From an uncultured Bacteroides sp. (GTDB lineage Bacteria; Bacteroidota; Bacteroidia; Bacteroidales; Bacteroidaceae), in the NCBI GenBank assembly GCA_947038155.1, contig CAMQVH010000012.1, positions 1 to 64,000 of the forward strand: a stretch of 64,000 bases of DNA, written 5' to 3'. Below, piece by piece: positions 10,765 to 19,430 of this stretch. A program made the translations under genes and the position numbers. The stretch's first letter is position 1, and each line of letters opens with the position of its first letter. Below the pieces are notes generated by a model. The model had not been told where the DNA came from, did no database searches, and saw only the letters and a list, made by a program, of their open reading frames with translations.

Positions 10765-11367
10765 TCAAATAAATTTTTCTAGGTTTTCTATTTTGGATAA
10801 ATAATCACTATTTGTATCACCATTAAGAAGCTGTTCTATATTTTCAAGGCTTCTAACTGTTACATCTGTACCAAAAAAGGCAGGGTCTGAAACAGGGGAA
10901 ATATCAGATATATAATCAATCTTGTGTACTGTCCGCAACAGCATCCCATCTTTCATCGTATATGAAACTTTACTTTTATCCTTATCATCAGTATAATAAG
11001 CGAAAGACGATCCGAATATGTCTCCCCGTTTTATCATTTCATAAGCAAAATTCCCGTCGCTAGTACATGGAGCCTCGAATCGGTATTTCAAGCCATATTC
11101 ATCAAAATTTAATTCGAGTGATCCGGAACCGTAACGGCATCTAGCCAAAAGCCTACGTTTATCGTGTTCTAGTACCGCCTTTATATCGCATCGGGTTATA
11201 AGTTCTTCGGTTGCTGCACCATGTTCGATAACCTCAATAAAAAAGCGTTTCCTTTCCTCGTCATACATCACACGACTTTCTTTTCCAAAAACAACAGCGT
11301 ACCCCTCAATAATTCTACCCTCCGATAATTTGGGTGCGCCTAGCTCTGTAAAACTCCTTATTTCCAT
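10765..11367 (-). CDS. Prohead maturation protease, HK97 family
   Basis: This 200-residue protein carries the features of caudoviral prohead proteases (peptidase U35): EGYAVVFGKES near the N-terminus, the catalytic His in LEHDKRR, and the catalytic Ser in the GDIFGSSFAYY block. An I-S-D-ISPVSDPAFFGT motif occurs near the C-terminus. It is immediately upstream of the capsid gene with a one-base gap. It cleaves the scaffold domain of the capsid protein during maturation. Confidence 0.87.
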   Translation of the reverse strand: MEIRSFTELGAPKLSEGRIIEGYAVVFGKESRVMYDEERKRFFIEVIEHGAATEELITRCDIKAVLEHDKRRLLARCRYGSGSLELNFDEYGLKYRFEAPCTSDGNFAYEMIKRGDIFGSSFAYYTDDKDKSKVSYTMKDGMLLRTVHKIDYISDISPVSDPAFFGTDVTVRSLENIEQLLNGDTNSDYLSKIENLEKFI

Positions 11368-11373
11368 TGCTTT

Positions 11374-12657
11374 TTACTCTATGCTTTTTTCGTTTGTTTT
11401 TGGTAGCTCGTCTTTTTCGCTACTAATCTCACCTTTAATCTTAGGAGAGTCAATCGGAGCAACATTACAGGACATAAACGCAATGTCACCGCCATTTATA
11501 GGCGCTTTATCTTCACGGCATACACGCCATTCGTTCACCGTTGACACGCCGTATTGTATCTCCTTCTCCATACAAGCCGTTTGTGTGGCTATATCTGTTT
11601 TATACAAGGCTTTACGGTCAAATTCAATTTTATAAATACTAGAGACAGTTCTAGGTATCAACTTTGCATTAAATTCAGCCTCAATACGACACAATATAGG
11701 ATCGAGCGTGTCAGACAAGAAAGCAACTTGACTCATTTCAGAAGCCTTGTAATTAGTAGATTGTCCGGAAAACACCTTGTCTGGATGAACACCATAAAAA
11801 CGGCAAATATCGAATACGGAAAACTTTTTAGTTTCTAGTAGCTGAGCGTCAGCCGGAGTTATTGAAAGTTGTGTAAAAGTCATGTCCTCGCTCACGGAAG
11901 TTATATCCCTTCCGTTATTAAAGTCTTTTTCCACTCGGTCCGCTACGTCGGAAGTCTGTTTGTCGCCAACAGAAGAAAGTCCCTTTCCCCCACCTTTAAC
12001 ACCAGAAATAATACCTTTAATCTTACTCCCATTCTGAAAAGTACGCAAACTCTGATTATCAGCGCTAGCAGAAACAGAAAGTACCGTACTTGCATACGTG
12101 ATCGTGCTAACACCTGTATACCCACCATCGAGACTCTTATTTTTCAGATGGATAATACTTTCAGCCGGATAAGTACCGTATATCTTATTTATTACATCAC
12201 AAATAGTATATTCGTCCCTGTATATATCGTATGTAACAGAGTTATTTGAGCAAAGTATTAATTCTGCCGTATCTCCGAACATTCTCTTGATAAAGATATA
12301 TGAATTACCACGATTAACCATTTGAATAATCGCATTGCATATTAAGTCGTAACTGTTCATGCGCTTATTCGGTTTTTTAGTCAGCAGATAATGCAACTCG
12401 TTTTCGGCATCTACCTTGTAGTTTCCGGCATCTTCTTTACGTTTGATGTATAGCGGCAGAGAAGCAATAGTACCAGAAAGAATATCGGTACATCTAAACG
12501 CAGCCGATAACCGCATAGCCTGTTCGGGAGACTTTACCGAAACAGGTTGTTCCCTAGCTGTTTTATCTCTAACTTCTACTATTTTTTCCTCTTCGGACGG
12601 TAGAGATCGTTTTTCCTCTCTGTTGCGTCCTATTCTTAAATTAAGTTCAAATGCCAT
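11374..12657 (-). CDS. Portal protein, HK97 family
   Basis: This 427-residue protein shows portal hallmarks: AFRCTDILSGTIASLPLYI near residue 50, NPY-like YLLTKKPNKRMNSY, IIQMVNRGNSYIF, and a late DICRFYGVHPDKVF segment where ATP-independent portal proteins have a conserved F-x-V-P/H-P. It lies between terminase and protease as expected. It forms the dodecameric DNA entry ring at one capsid vertex. Confidence 0.87.
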   Translation of the reverse strand: MAFELNLRIGRNREEKRSLPSEEEKIVEVRDKTAREQPVSVKSPEQAMRLSAAFRCTDILSGTIASLPLYIKRKEDAGNYKVDAENELHYLLTKKPNKRMNSYDLICNAIIQMVNRGNSYIFIKRMFGDTAELILCSNNSVTYDIYRDEYTICDVINKIYGTYPAESIIHLKNKSLDGGYTGVSTITYASTVLSVSASADNQSLRTFQNGSKIKGIISGVKGGGKGLSSVGDKQTSDVADRVEKDFNNGRDITSVSEDMTFTQLSITPADAQLLETKKFSVFDICRFYGVHPDKVFSGQSTNYKASEMSQVAFLSDTLDPILCRIEAEFNAKLIPRTVSSIYKIEFDRKALYKTDIATQTACMEKEIQYGVSTVNEWRVCREDKAPINGGDIAFMSCNVAPIDSPKIKGEISSEKDELPKTNEKSIE

Positions 12658-12669
12658 AGTCTTATCGTG

Positions 12670-14385
12670 TTACTCGGTGTAATTATTGAATAAATGAAAT
12701 GTCATTAGGTTTGTTATCGTCGAATCAATTTTTGCGTTATGCGTTTTCTTGACTGGCTTTTTATTCATGTTCCGATCTTCGTCTAGTACTGCGTTTGAGA
12801 AGCAGTACGGCGTAATAGGGTTCGGATCGAATGTGATTTTATTCCGATACAAGGCTAGTTCAAACGATTCTATCGGACTCGTAAACGTCCCGTATGTCTG
12901 TTTGACAGGCTTAATATATTCGCTTGCACTACCGACCGAATAAGAAAGTAGATTCACAAATTCAGCCGATTTATACGGATCATAACCGATACCCATAATT
13001 TGCAAATACTTCGCCCGTGATAATATATCGTTTACTATTTGCTGATAGTCGATAATATCGCCATCGCAAAGAATCAAATACCCTGCTTCCGCCCAACCTT
13101 CGTAGAGTTCCCGATTCGGATGATCCTTTAAAGCTCCTTTCGGAAAATAGTAATCCGTATACGAATGAAAAGAGCCACTTTCTTTCGAATAGATATTATA
13201 AGTAACCGAAGAAAAGTCGTCTCGAACGGATAAATCAACCGCCGCCATTGTTAACGGATAAGTACCGATATTCTCTATTCTAACACCTTTGAATCGTTCT
13301 TCGATCTGCTTCGCCTCAATCCATTTCGTTGTCGAATCAACTGCAAACACATTAAGTAACTTCGTCCGAAACTCCAATGCGTCCGGCGCACTGTATAAAG
13401 CCTTTTGATAGGCGTCTATATAGAAATCCTCGTAAACAGTTGTACCCATGTGTGGCTGAACCTTTCGCCATGTCGCCGGGTCCCCTTCTTCGTCGTCTAT
13501 GTCCGGTTCAAAAATGTGCGCAAATATCGAATCGTTTTCGATCTCACCGCGTAGGATCGCTTTATACATTTTCAGCATCTCCACAAACGGTGCTGTTTCT
13601 TTGTCAGAGGCGGTCGTAATTACTACAGTTAAAGGGTTGAGCCGTGCACCCATTGAGGACGTTAAAACGTTCTTCAACGCGGCGCTATCGGCTTGTGAAT
13701 ACTCGTCTACTATTACCATGCTTGCGTTAAGTCCGTCTAATTTATCCGGGTTAGAGGCAAGGCAACGGGCAAAAGAGGTTTTTCCCTTTATGCGGTTATA
13801 TATGATTTCTCGATTAATTTTGAAGTGTCTAAACTTCGGATCGAGAGACTTTAAAATATTACGTATTTCGTCAAAACAGACTTTCGCTTGATTGTATGAG
13901 TTTGCGGCTACATATGTTTGTGCGTTCGCATCACCGAACAACAAATCGTTAATCGAAAGACTCGCTACGCTTGTTGTCTTACTGAATTTACGCGGGACGA
14001 ATAAAAGAGCTTCACGAATCAAACGTTTGTTTGTGCCGGGCTTGTAAAACGCAAGAATGTTAGAAAACTGAAACACCTGTATCGGAGTCAGTTTATATCT
14101 AGTCTTTCCCTTTGTACCGGAGAATTTTAAACGCTCGTAGAACGTGACGAACTTCTTTACTTCTTTGATCTGAAATTCGTATTTATCGAGGAATACGAAG
14201 AAGCGTCGAACGGCTAGTAACTCATAAAGATTGTGCGCGTCTGGATTATTAATGCAGCCTTTTATGTACACGTTTAACCTTTCGTCTGCCTTGCCTAGCT
14301 TATACGAATCAACGTCGATGTTTTGCAGGTCGGAGATAACCGACTGCTTTAATTCTATCAGTTTGTCTCTAGTCTCCTTCTCCAT
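12670..14385 (-). CDS. Terminase large subunit
   Basis: This 571-residue protein has the ATPase and nuclease parts of TerL. Walker A-like PRKFSKTT lies near residues 131-138, Walker B VIVDEYS near 224-230, and a VVITTASD coupling motif follows. The nuclease domain includes AAVDLS...DD, GIGYDPYKSAEF and a late KIDSTITNL metal-site motif. It overlaps the small-subunit gene by 17 bases. It cuts and pumps phage DNA into proheads at the portal. The RK-x-SKTT form is typical of phages of HK97 type. Confidence 0.9.
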   Translation of the reverse strand: MEKETRDKLIELKQSVISDLQNIDVDSYKLGKADERLNVYIKGCINNPDAHNLYELLAVRRFFVFLDKYEFQIKEVKKFVTFYERLKFSGTKGKTRYKLTPIQVFQFSNILAFYKPGTNKRLIREALLFVPRKFSKTTSVASLSINDLLFGDANAQTYVAANSYNQAKVCFDEIRNILKSLDPKFRHFKINREIIYNRIKGKTSFARCLASNPDKLDGLNASMVIVDEYSQADSAALKNVLTSSMGARLNPLTVVITTASDKETAPFVEMLKMYKAILRGEIENDSIFAHIFEPDIDDEEGDPATWRKVQPHMGTTVYEDFYIDAYQKALYSAPDALEFRTKLLNVFAVDSTTKWIEAKQIEERFKGVRIENIGTYPLTMAAVDLSVRDDFSSVTYNIYSKESGSFHSYTDYYFPKGALKDHPNRELYEGWAEAGYLILCDGDIIDYQQIVNDILSRAKYLQIMGIGYDPYKSAEFVNLLSYSVGSASEYIKPVKQTYGTFTSPIESFELALYRNKITFDPNPITPYCFSNAVLDEDRNMNKKPVKKTHNAKIDSTITNLMTFHLFNNYTE

Positions 14386-14731
14386 CGCGATCTATCTTAT
14401 CTACCTCGTTTATTAAGTCGTTCACCTCGTCATCGTCAGACGCGGACAAAGTTTGTAGTGTCAAGCCAAGTTCCCGCAACTGCTTACGAGTAACTTCGAG
14501 CGCATCAAATAAAACTTTGAAAGCCGGATGCGCCACGAGCTTCTTATTTCCTTCGCGAGAAACTTCCGTAACAAACGAACGTTTCTTCTTTGCTATGTCA
14601 TTGAGAGCGATCTTAAATGCAATGTAAGAACCTGCGCAAAGAGTTATACACAAATCCAAATCAGACGTGTATGTTCCTTGCGAGTTCATCGCGGCGCGAA
14701 TCTTTTCTTTTATATCGTCTAAATCACTCAT
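14369..14731 (-). CDS. Terminase small subunit, P27-like
   Basis: The frame could extend to 14827, but the ATG at 14731 (MSDLDDIKEKIRAAM) fits better because the extension is low-complexity. At 120 residues it is mostly helical, with the C-terminal KQLRELGLTLQTL segment seen in P27-family small terminases and an acidic tail. It lies directly upstream of TerL with overlapping ends. It should recognise phage DNA and regulate TerL. Confidence 0.75.
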   Translation of the reverse strand: MSDLDDIKEKIRAAMNSQGTYTSDLDLCITLCAGSYIAFKIALNDIAKKKRSFVTEVSREGNKKLVAHPAFKVLFDALEVTRKQLRELGLTLQTLSASDDDEVNDLINEVDKIDRDGEGD

Positions 14732-14898
14732 TTTTATATGCGTTTTTGCATATATGAAAAGATCGCAAGCATTTGGTAGCGCGGAAGTTCGAGAAGAAAA
14801 GCTCACCCCCAACGAGCACCCCCTCATTTCAAAAATTGCTCGCGCGTGTAAAAACAGGGTGAGGTGGGTTTCGTGTATCGCGTTAAAAAATAAAAAAA

Positions 14899-14925
14899 CC
14901 GCCCCCCTCTTGACGAGGTTGAGCG
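14899..14925 (-). terminator. Intrinsic terminator after the 14963 gene
   Basis: CCGC/GCGG outer and CCTC/GAGG inner pairs are followed on the minus strand by seven T residues. It would end transcripts coming from the early block and separate them from the terminase operon. Confidence 0.7.
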
Positions 14926-14962
14926 GATAAAATGTAAATAAAGAAAAATGAAGATGTTATTT

Positions 14963-15475
14963 TCAGCTATTAAATGCTTTTTCGTAGTAATTATCTATGA
15001 ATTTTTCAAATTCTTGTCTATATCGACATCTATGTGAACTACGCCAATATTTCTTAATAGACTCATTTTCTAACAATTCTTTTAGCCAGTTCAAGCCCGA
15101 ATTATTGAGATCATTCTCAAATTGAAAATAAGATAACTGTGAAACATTCATAACCATTTCGATAAAAGCAATTTCTCTTATATCGTCATCGTTGATATTT
15201 CTAGACTTCAATAAATCAAAGAATCCTTTATTGCTTATAAGCTTTTTTAGTTCGGGTCTTTCAATTAAAATCTTATCCATTTCCATAAACATTTGATATC
15301 TATTCTGGAATGCTTGCATTTTTAAATCCTTCCGAAACCCTTTAATCTGGCTTCTTGCATACCAAACTCCTAAAGCAGCAACAAATATTCCTAATGCTGT
15401 TGCTATTTTAGATATTAAATCAACCCAACACAAGAAACAATCCCAATGAAATCCTAAAGCTAAATAAGTATTCAT
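14963..15475 (-). CDS. Hypothetical membrane-anchored phage protein
   Basis: The frame is open from 15529, but the ATG at 15475 (MNTYLALGFHWDC) is the likely start. The 170-residue product has one hydrophobic segment (IATALGIFVAALGVWYA, about residues 24-42) followed by a basic turn and a long helical cytoplasmic domain. Its base composition is more AT-rich than the terminase operon. Its own terminator lies downstream and it sits between the HNH gene and terminase, a common place for morons. I cannot name a family. Confidence 0.6.
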   Translation of the reverse strand: MNTYLALGFHWDCFLCWVDLISKIATALGIFVAALGVWYARSQIKGFRKDLKMQAFQNRYQMFMEMDKILIERPELKKLISNKGFFDLLKSRNINDDDIREIAFIEMVMNVSQLSYFQFENDLNNSGLNWLKELLENESIKKYWRSSHRCRYRQEFEKFIDNYYEKAFNS

Positions 15476-15564
15476 ATTATTTTCTTTATTCGAAGTATTA
15501 ATAATGAAGCAAATATAAAATATTCTCACAACTAATTAGCTTAGAAGTGAGAATATTTCAATCA

Positions 15565-15894
15565 TTAAAGAAACTTTTCTACAAAACGTTCTGTCGCTCG
15601 CTTGTTATTTGCCTGTATCGCCTCCTTCGAATGACTAAAAGCACACCGATGTATCTCGGAGTGGCACGCATGGCAAAGGCTCTGCAAATTGTTATAATCA
15701 AACATTAGTTGCCTCATTCCGAGTTCATGCGGTACGGATTCAACAGGCGTCTTGTGATGCACTTCCGTTGCGAGTGTACTTAGATCGTTCGCCTCGCACA
15801 CTTCACAAATCGGATTGTTTCGTAGTTTCTCGGCTCGAAGCTGTTTCCATCGAACCGAGTTAATCATTTTAATGTAATGCGGATTTCTACTCAT
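15565..15894 (-). CDS. HNH endonuclease (phage, terminase-linked)
   Basis: This 109-residue protein has a full HNH signature: CEVC near residue 31, EVHHKTPVE with the HH pair, NLQSLCHACHSEIH with Asn, the second zinc CxxC and the final His. HNH proteins encoded beside terminase are known to support cos cleavage and packaging in HK97-like phages. Its start overlaps the stop of the upstream gene (ATGA). Confidence 0.88.
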   Translation of the reverse strand: MSRNPHYIKMINSVRWKQLRAEKLRNNPICEVCEANDLSTLATEVHHKTPVESVPHELGMRQLMFDYNNLQSLCHACHSEIHRCAFSHSKEAIQANNKRATERFVEKFL

Positions 15895-16166
15895 AACGCT
15901 TCGATCCGGTCTAGTCCGTTAATAAGTAACCTAATCCGTGCGCAATCTCCATCGCATCGAGTCGATTGCGTCTCCTGCTTATGTATCCGACTCGCACAAC
16001 CTTTGCAATTCTTTGACGGGCACATTTGTTTATACACTTCGATAGCTTGCCGCCTCGTTTCGTCTCTCTGTATCCGTGCCGCTTCGATTGCGACTTTTCG
16101 GATTAAGCCACGCGAGCGAATGCGCTCGTTTGTGGCTTGTTCGATATACTGCTTTACTTTACTCAT
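15891..16166 (-). CDS. Hypothetical phage protein with Cys pairs, 91 aa
   Basis: This small, basic, helical protein has a central cluster CPSKNCKGCASRIH and a later CDGDC, suggesting metal binding. It lies between two small phage genes, with overlapping start/stop codons on both sides, so it is in the same operon as the HNH gene. I do not recognise a family. Confidence 0.6.
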   Translation of the reverse strand: MSKVKQYIEQATNERIRSRGLIRKVAIEAARIQRDETRRQAIEVYKQMCPSKNCKGCASRIHKQETQSTRCDGDCARIRLLINGLDRIEAL

Positions 16167-16351
16167 TTCACCGTGTTATTTTTAGGTTTGTAATTCCACC
16201 CGTTTAATTTATATACTTTACGTCTCGCTTCTTCTTGTGTTATCGCATCGTCAATCTTCGTCGCTGATCCGTCCGACTCTCTTTGATAAATATTGAAGTG
16301 TCGGAAGCGAGGCGAATAGTAGTACTTTGGTTCATTCTGTACTTGATTCAT
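16163..16351 (-). CDS. Hypothetical phage protein, 62 aa
   Basis: The longer frame begins with TTG at 16372 inside the upstream gene. The ATG at 16351 (MNQVQNEPKYYY) is the conservative start. It is small, polar and has no membrane segment. It overlaps the downstream gene start (ATGA at 16163-16166). Confidence 0.5.
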   Translation of the reverse strand: MNQVQNEPKYYYSPRFRHFNIYQRESDGSATKIDDAITQEEARRKVYKLNGWNYKPKNNTVK

Positions 16352-16361
16352 TTCTTTATTG

Positions 16362-16793
16362 TTATACTCCAATTATATCATCATTGATACGAAATATGCT
16401 ATCACTCACAAAATCGTATATCTTATACATAAGTTCCGGTTCTTCCTTTTTCGGAGAATATACCATTACCCTTTTACCTGTACCTTTCATCCATCCGGCT
16501 TCTGTGTTCGCCGATCGACCACAAGGAAGAACCATAACACAGACATCCGCCCACTTCATACCGTTAAAATCCGAATCAAATCCTTTTTGTGCAATCGGAT
16601 GATTAAGAGCTTCACGATATTGTTCTGTTCTCCAGTTCTGCCAGTTAGGATCTATATCAGACCATTGGAAGCCACCATTACCATGAGGGGGATTCTTAAA
16701 ATCGTAAACCTCATGTCCTAAATCACGGAGAATATCTACAACGTCCTGTTGAAATACATTTCTCCAACTACTTGCTACATAAATTTTTGCCAT
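16362..16793 (-). CDS. Nucleoside 2-deoxyribosyltransferase-like protein
   Basis: This 143-residue protein opens with KIYVASSWRN (glycine/serine-rich substrate loop) and contains W-SDIDPNWQNW, MKWADVCVMVLPCGRSANTEAGW and VMVYSPKK. The D-V-C-V-x-LPCG-S-x-EAG block is the conserved core of nucleoside 2-deoxyribosyltransferase-like folds, in which the Glu is catalytic. In phages such proteins may act in nucleotide salvage or modification. It is the first gene of a minus-strand group. Confidence 0.7.
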   Translation of the reverse strand: MAKIYVASSWRNVFQQDVVDILRDLGHEVYDFKNPPHGNGGFQWSDIDPNWQNWRTEQYREALNHPIAQKGFDSDFNGMKWADVCVMVLPCGRSANTEAGWMKGTGKRVMVYSPKKEEPELMYKIYDFVSDSIFRINDDIIGV

Positions 16794-16848
16794 AATTTTT
16801 TCTTCTTATATTAATTACCTATTTTTGCTAAAAATAAAATTAGTTACC

Positions 16849-17064
16849 ATGAATTTACATGATGCCATTATTCAAGTATTAAAAAAAGCGGGTACTCCAC
16901 TAAGTTGTCGGGATATAGCAGATATAATCAACAAAGACCAATTGTATAAGAAAAGGGATTTATCTCCTATTAAAGGCGGGCAAATTTCAGCTCGAATAAA
17001 TCAATATCCATATCTGTTTAAAGTTGATAGAACCAATAAACCAATACTTGTTTCTCTACCTTGA
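16849..17064 (+). CDS. HARE-HTH domain protein, 71 aa
   Basis: This small plus-strand gene starts at ATG 16849 (MNLHDAIIQVLKKAG). The whole product matches the HARE-HTH winged helix: helix 1 with PLS-RDIADIINKDQLY, then the GGQISARINQYPYLFKVDR wing. HARE-HTH domains are found in chromatin and restriction-linked proteins and probably bind DNA. It is on the opposite strand from the surrounding phage genes, AT-rich, and followed 216 bases later by an HNH nuclease gene in the same direction. Confidence 0.7.
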   Translation: MNLHDAIIQVLKKAGTPLSCRDIADIINKDQLYKKRDLSPIKGGQISARINQYPYLFKVDRTNKPILVSLP

Positions 17065-17245
17065 TTGTTGATTTGTTGATAATCCTTAAGAATCTTCACT
17101 CCATTTTATCCCTTACTTATTGAGTTTGTATCAGTAAAAAGTGTAAAGCCGGAATCTTCGTTCATATATACCTTAGCGCATACATCGCACTATACTCCAG
17201 TATACTATTTCTTCAAATACTGCCATGATATTTATTTTATATTTA

Positions 17246-17253
17246 TATATTTG
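17246..17253 (+). promoter_or_regulatory. Candidate -7 box TATATTTG upstream of the HNH gene
   Basis: It fits the Bacteroides -7 consensus TAnnTTTG 28 bases before the ATG at 17281. No convincing -33 box is visible in this AT-rich stretch, so the call is tentative. Confidence 0.4.
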
Positions 17254-17280
17254 TAAATTCAAAAAATATGATATTAAACA

Positions 17281-18012
17281 ATGAAAAATCAAGTTTTCAA
17301 TTCTTGGGAGATAATCAATGAAATGACAATCATTAAGAAAGCTGATTGGAGTTTCTTTAAATACAATGGCTCTGGTATTCCTAAAGCAACCAGAAATTAT
17401 TGGAATATCAATAACTTATCATCCGGAGAGAAACTACATATCATTTTAAATTATAAAGGGGTAGAATATGAATCATATATTGTTATAGATAAAACAAGAT
17501 TCCAGAGATCACAGATATTTTGGAATTCAGATTTAGGAAATATCTTTAAGCAACTATATCCAAATTACAACAACAAAAATGATTTAGACTACCCGTCATT
17601 ACAATTCAAGAAAATATCCGACACATATTACATTATATCTTTTGTTAATGAAATAAATGATGATTATCTATTCTTACCACCCAACTATTCAAATATAGAA
17701 GGAAGAAAACTATATTTCCAGTCCACACGTTATGAGAGAGACGCCAAATTACGGCAACAAGCTTTGAATATTCATGGATATTCATGTTTTGTATGCGGAT
17801 TTAACTTCTTTGAAACATATGGAGAAATTGGACGTCAATTTATCCATGTACATCATATAAATCCACTCTCCCAAATTGGTGAACAATCCGTAAATCCAAT
17901 TACAGATTTAGTTCCTGTATGCCCCAATTGTCATTGTATGATCCATAGAGATAAAAAATATATTTTAACAATTGAAGAATTGAAACAAATACTCAAAATA
18001 AATGGAAAATAA
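17281..18012 (+). CDS. HNH endonuclease, restriction-type, 243 aa
   Basis: The N-terminal 150 residues form an unrecognised, possibly DNA-binding domain with repeated aromatic residues. The C-terminal part (about 160-235) has an HNH motif: CFVCGF, FIHVHHINPLS, then DLVPVCPNCHCMIHR with the second zinc pair and the final His. Proteins of this layout are often annotated as HNH restriction endonucleases. It is strongly AT-rich and runs against the phage operons, so it is probably a recently acquired moron. A defence or homing role is inference. Confidence 0.75.
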   Translation: MKNQVFNSWEIINEMTIIKKADWSFFKYNGSGIPKATRNYWNINNLSSGEKLHIILNYKGVEYESYIVIDKTRFQRSQIFWNSDLGNIFKQLYPNYNNKNDLDYPSLQFKKISDTYYIISFVNEINDDYLFLPPNYSNIEGRKLYFQSTRYERDAKLRQQALNIHGYSCFVCGFNFFETYGEIGRQFIHVHHINPLSQIGEQSVNPITDLVPVCPNCHCMIHRDKKYILTIEELKQILKINGK

Positions 18013-18054
18013 ATATTCTTCCGCACATATAAGAAGTTCATTATTTTTTCTTTT

Positions 18055-18411
18055 TTAGTCATTGATAAACTCATCCTCATTTTCCCCTATTTCGTTTTTT
18101 ACAGGCTTCTTCACCGGAACTCGGATCGCCTTTTCTATAAACTTACTCGATAGATACTGTTTCGCTTCGATCCAACTTGAAAAGTGCAAATCTTGATCAG
18201 TGTAAAGTGACAGGATCGTTTCATTTAGTTTGTCGAGTGCTCCGTATGAGCTTGAATTTATCGTGCCGTCTAAAGGTGAAAACTTGGCAACTAAGCCGTT
18301 ATAATTCTCTGAAACAAATCGGTCGATATACTTCCGATTCCGTTCATTTGCTTCGGTCCGCTCTGCGGGAACGTCGTGCAAATAGTTTGTGTTTGATAGT
18401 TTTCTAATCAT
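18055..18411 (-). CDS. Hypothetical phage protein, 118 aa
   Basis: This polar protein lies one base after the upstream gene and ends in an acidic tail (EIGENEDEFIND). No motif is recognised. It belongs to the replication operon that starts at about 20.1 kb, downstream of the DnaC-like ATPase. Confidence 0.6.
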   Translation of the reverse strand: MIRKLSNTNYLHDVPAERTEANERNRKYIDRFVSENYNGLVAKFSPLDGTINSSSYGALDKLNETILSLYTDQDLHFSSWIEAKQYLSSKFIEKAIRVPVKKPVKNEIGENEDEFIND

Positions 18412-18412
18412 A

Positions 18413-18742
18413 TTAAAATCCTTCTAATCGTTTTTGTCCGTGCATTTCGTCCACCTTGTACTGTGGTAGTTTTCGTTTTGGTTTTACATACTCGAAATGT
18501 CGTTCTGCTTCTGATAGATCATAGAACATTTCTTTGATTTCGTCCGGTAATACTTCTTCGTCGTCATCGTCGGGCATCGGATCAGCAACCCTGAGAAAGC
18601 AGCCTAAAATGTACTGCATGATCTCGTATGTACTCTTGAAATGGTAGTCGGTTTTGATCTTGTCCAGTCGCCGCCATTGGTCCAGATCAACGCGAACCGG
18701 AATTTTCTTGAAATAGACGAATTTCTTTTTTCTTCTTCGCAT
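18413..18742 (-). CDS. Hypothetical phage protein, 109 aa
   Basis: It opens with a run of basic residues (MRRRKKKFVYFKK), then a helical core, an acidic patch DDDDEEVLPDE near the middle, and a polar tail. The charge pattern suggests nucleic acid or protein contacts but no family is recognised. It is in the replication operon. Confidence 0.6.
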   Translation of the reverse strand: MRRRKKKFVYFKKIPVRVDLDQWRRLDKIKTDYHFKSTYEIMQYILGCFLRVADPMPDDDDEEVLPDEIKEMFYDLSEAERHFEYVKPKRKLPQYKVDEMHGQKRLEGF

Positions 18743-18758
18743 AGTTTCTTTATTTTAA

Positions 18759-19430
18759 TTATCTTCTACTAGCTCCATTCAAGTCTAAAACATTGAACAT
18801 CTCGTTTATTCGGTCCGCGATATACGCACCGTAAATAGTCTGTATTTCCTTGATCGTTAGATTTGTCGTTACATGGGTCATCGCTTCATGTCTCAACTCG
18901 TACCGACATTGAAAAATATACTGCATCACGTTCAACTCAGTGCCGAAATACTTCGCCGGGATTGGTTCTCGTCCTAGTTCATCGAAACAAATCATTCGCG
19001 GCGCACCGTTGTTGTACGTGTACAACTCTAGCGCATCCTTTCCACGCATTGAAAAGCTATTCGCAATGAAGGAAGCCGAGTCTATCCTAAAACCGCCGAC
19101 TGGATAACCGCCCTTCGCTTTGCCACGTGTGAAATACCCGTATCGGTTTAAAATCTGCATGATAGTACTTTTCCCGGTCCCAATATCACCCCTCAACAAT
19201 AGCCCTTTGTTTGTATCTAATTTACCACGTCCTTCTGTATACAAAAAGAGTTGATTCATTAGGTTCTTATTGGAGTCGTCAATCTTAAAATCGGGACAAA
19301 CATACTCGCAGCAGGCTTTAAACCATTCCGGGCGTTTCCCTATTTCTATCGGCTCATCATAATACGGTAGTCCGTATGATAGTATCGCCGCTATCGGTAG
19401 AGTTTGTTTGCTTCTTGTTTCCATATTCAT
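18759..19430 (-). CDS. DnaC-like replicative helicase loader ATPase
   Basis: This 223-residue AAA+ protein has Walker A GDIGTGKS at about residues 81-88 and a Walker B MICFDELG around 150. A sensor-like HVTTNLT segment and an arginine-finger-like YIADRINEMF segment follow. Together with the upstream winged-helix protein this is the usual phage initiator plus helicase loader pair. The gene starts 74 bases inside the upstream gene, which is a long overlap, but the Met at 19430 is followed by conserved-looking sequence. Confidence 0.8.
   Translation of the reverse strand: MNMETRSKQTLPIAAILSYGLPYYDEPIEIGKRPEWFKACCEYVCPDFKIDDSNKNLMNQLFLYTEGRGKLDTNKGLLLRGDIGTGKSTIMQILNRYGYFTRGKAKGGYPVGGFRIDSASFIANSFSMRGKDALELYTYNNGAPRMICFDELGREPIPAKYFGTELNVMQYIFQCRYELRHEAMTHVTTNLTIKEIQTIYGAYIADRINEMFNVLDLNGASRR

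Noticed and set aside
11869..12249. 126-codon plus-strand frame inside portal
   Set aside because: It lies fully within the portal gene on the opposite strand and shows no start signal or family features.
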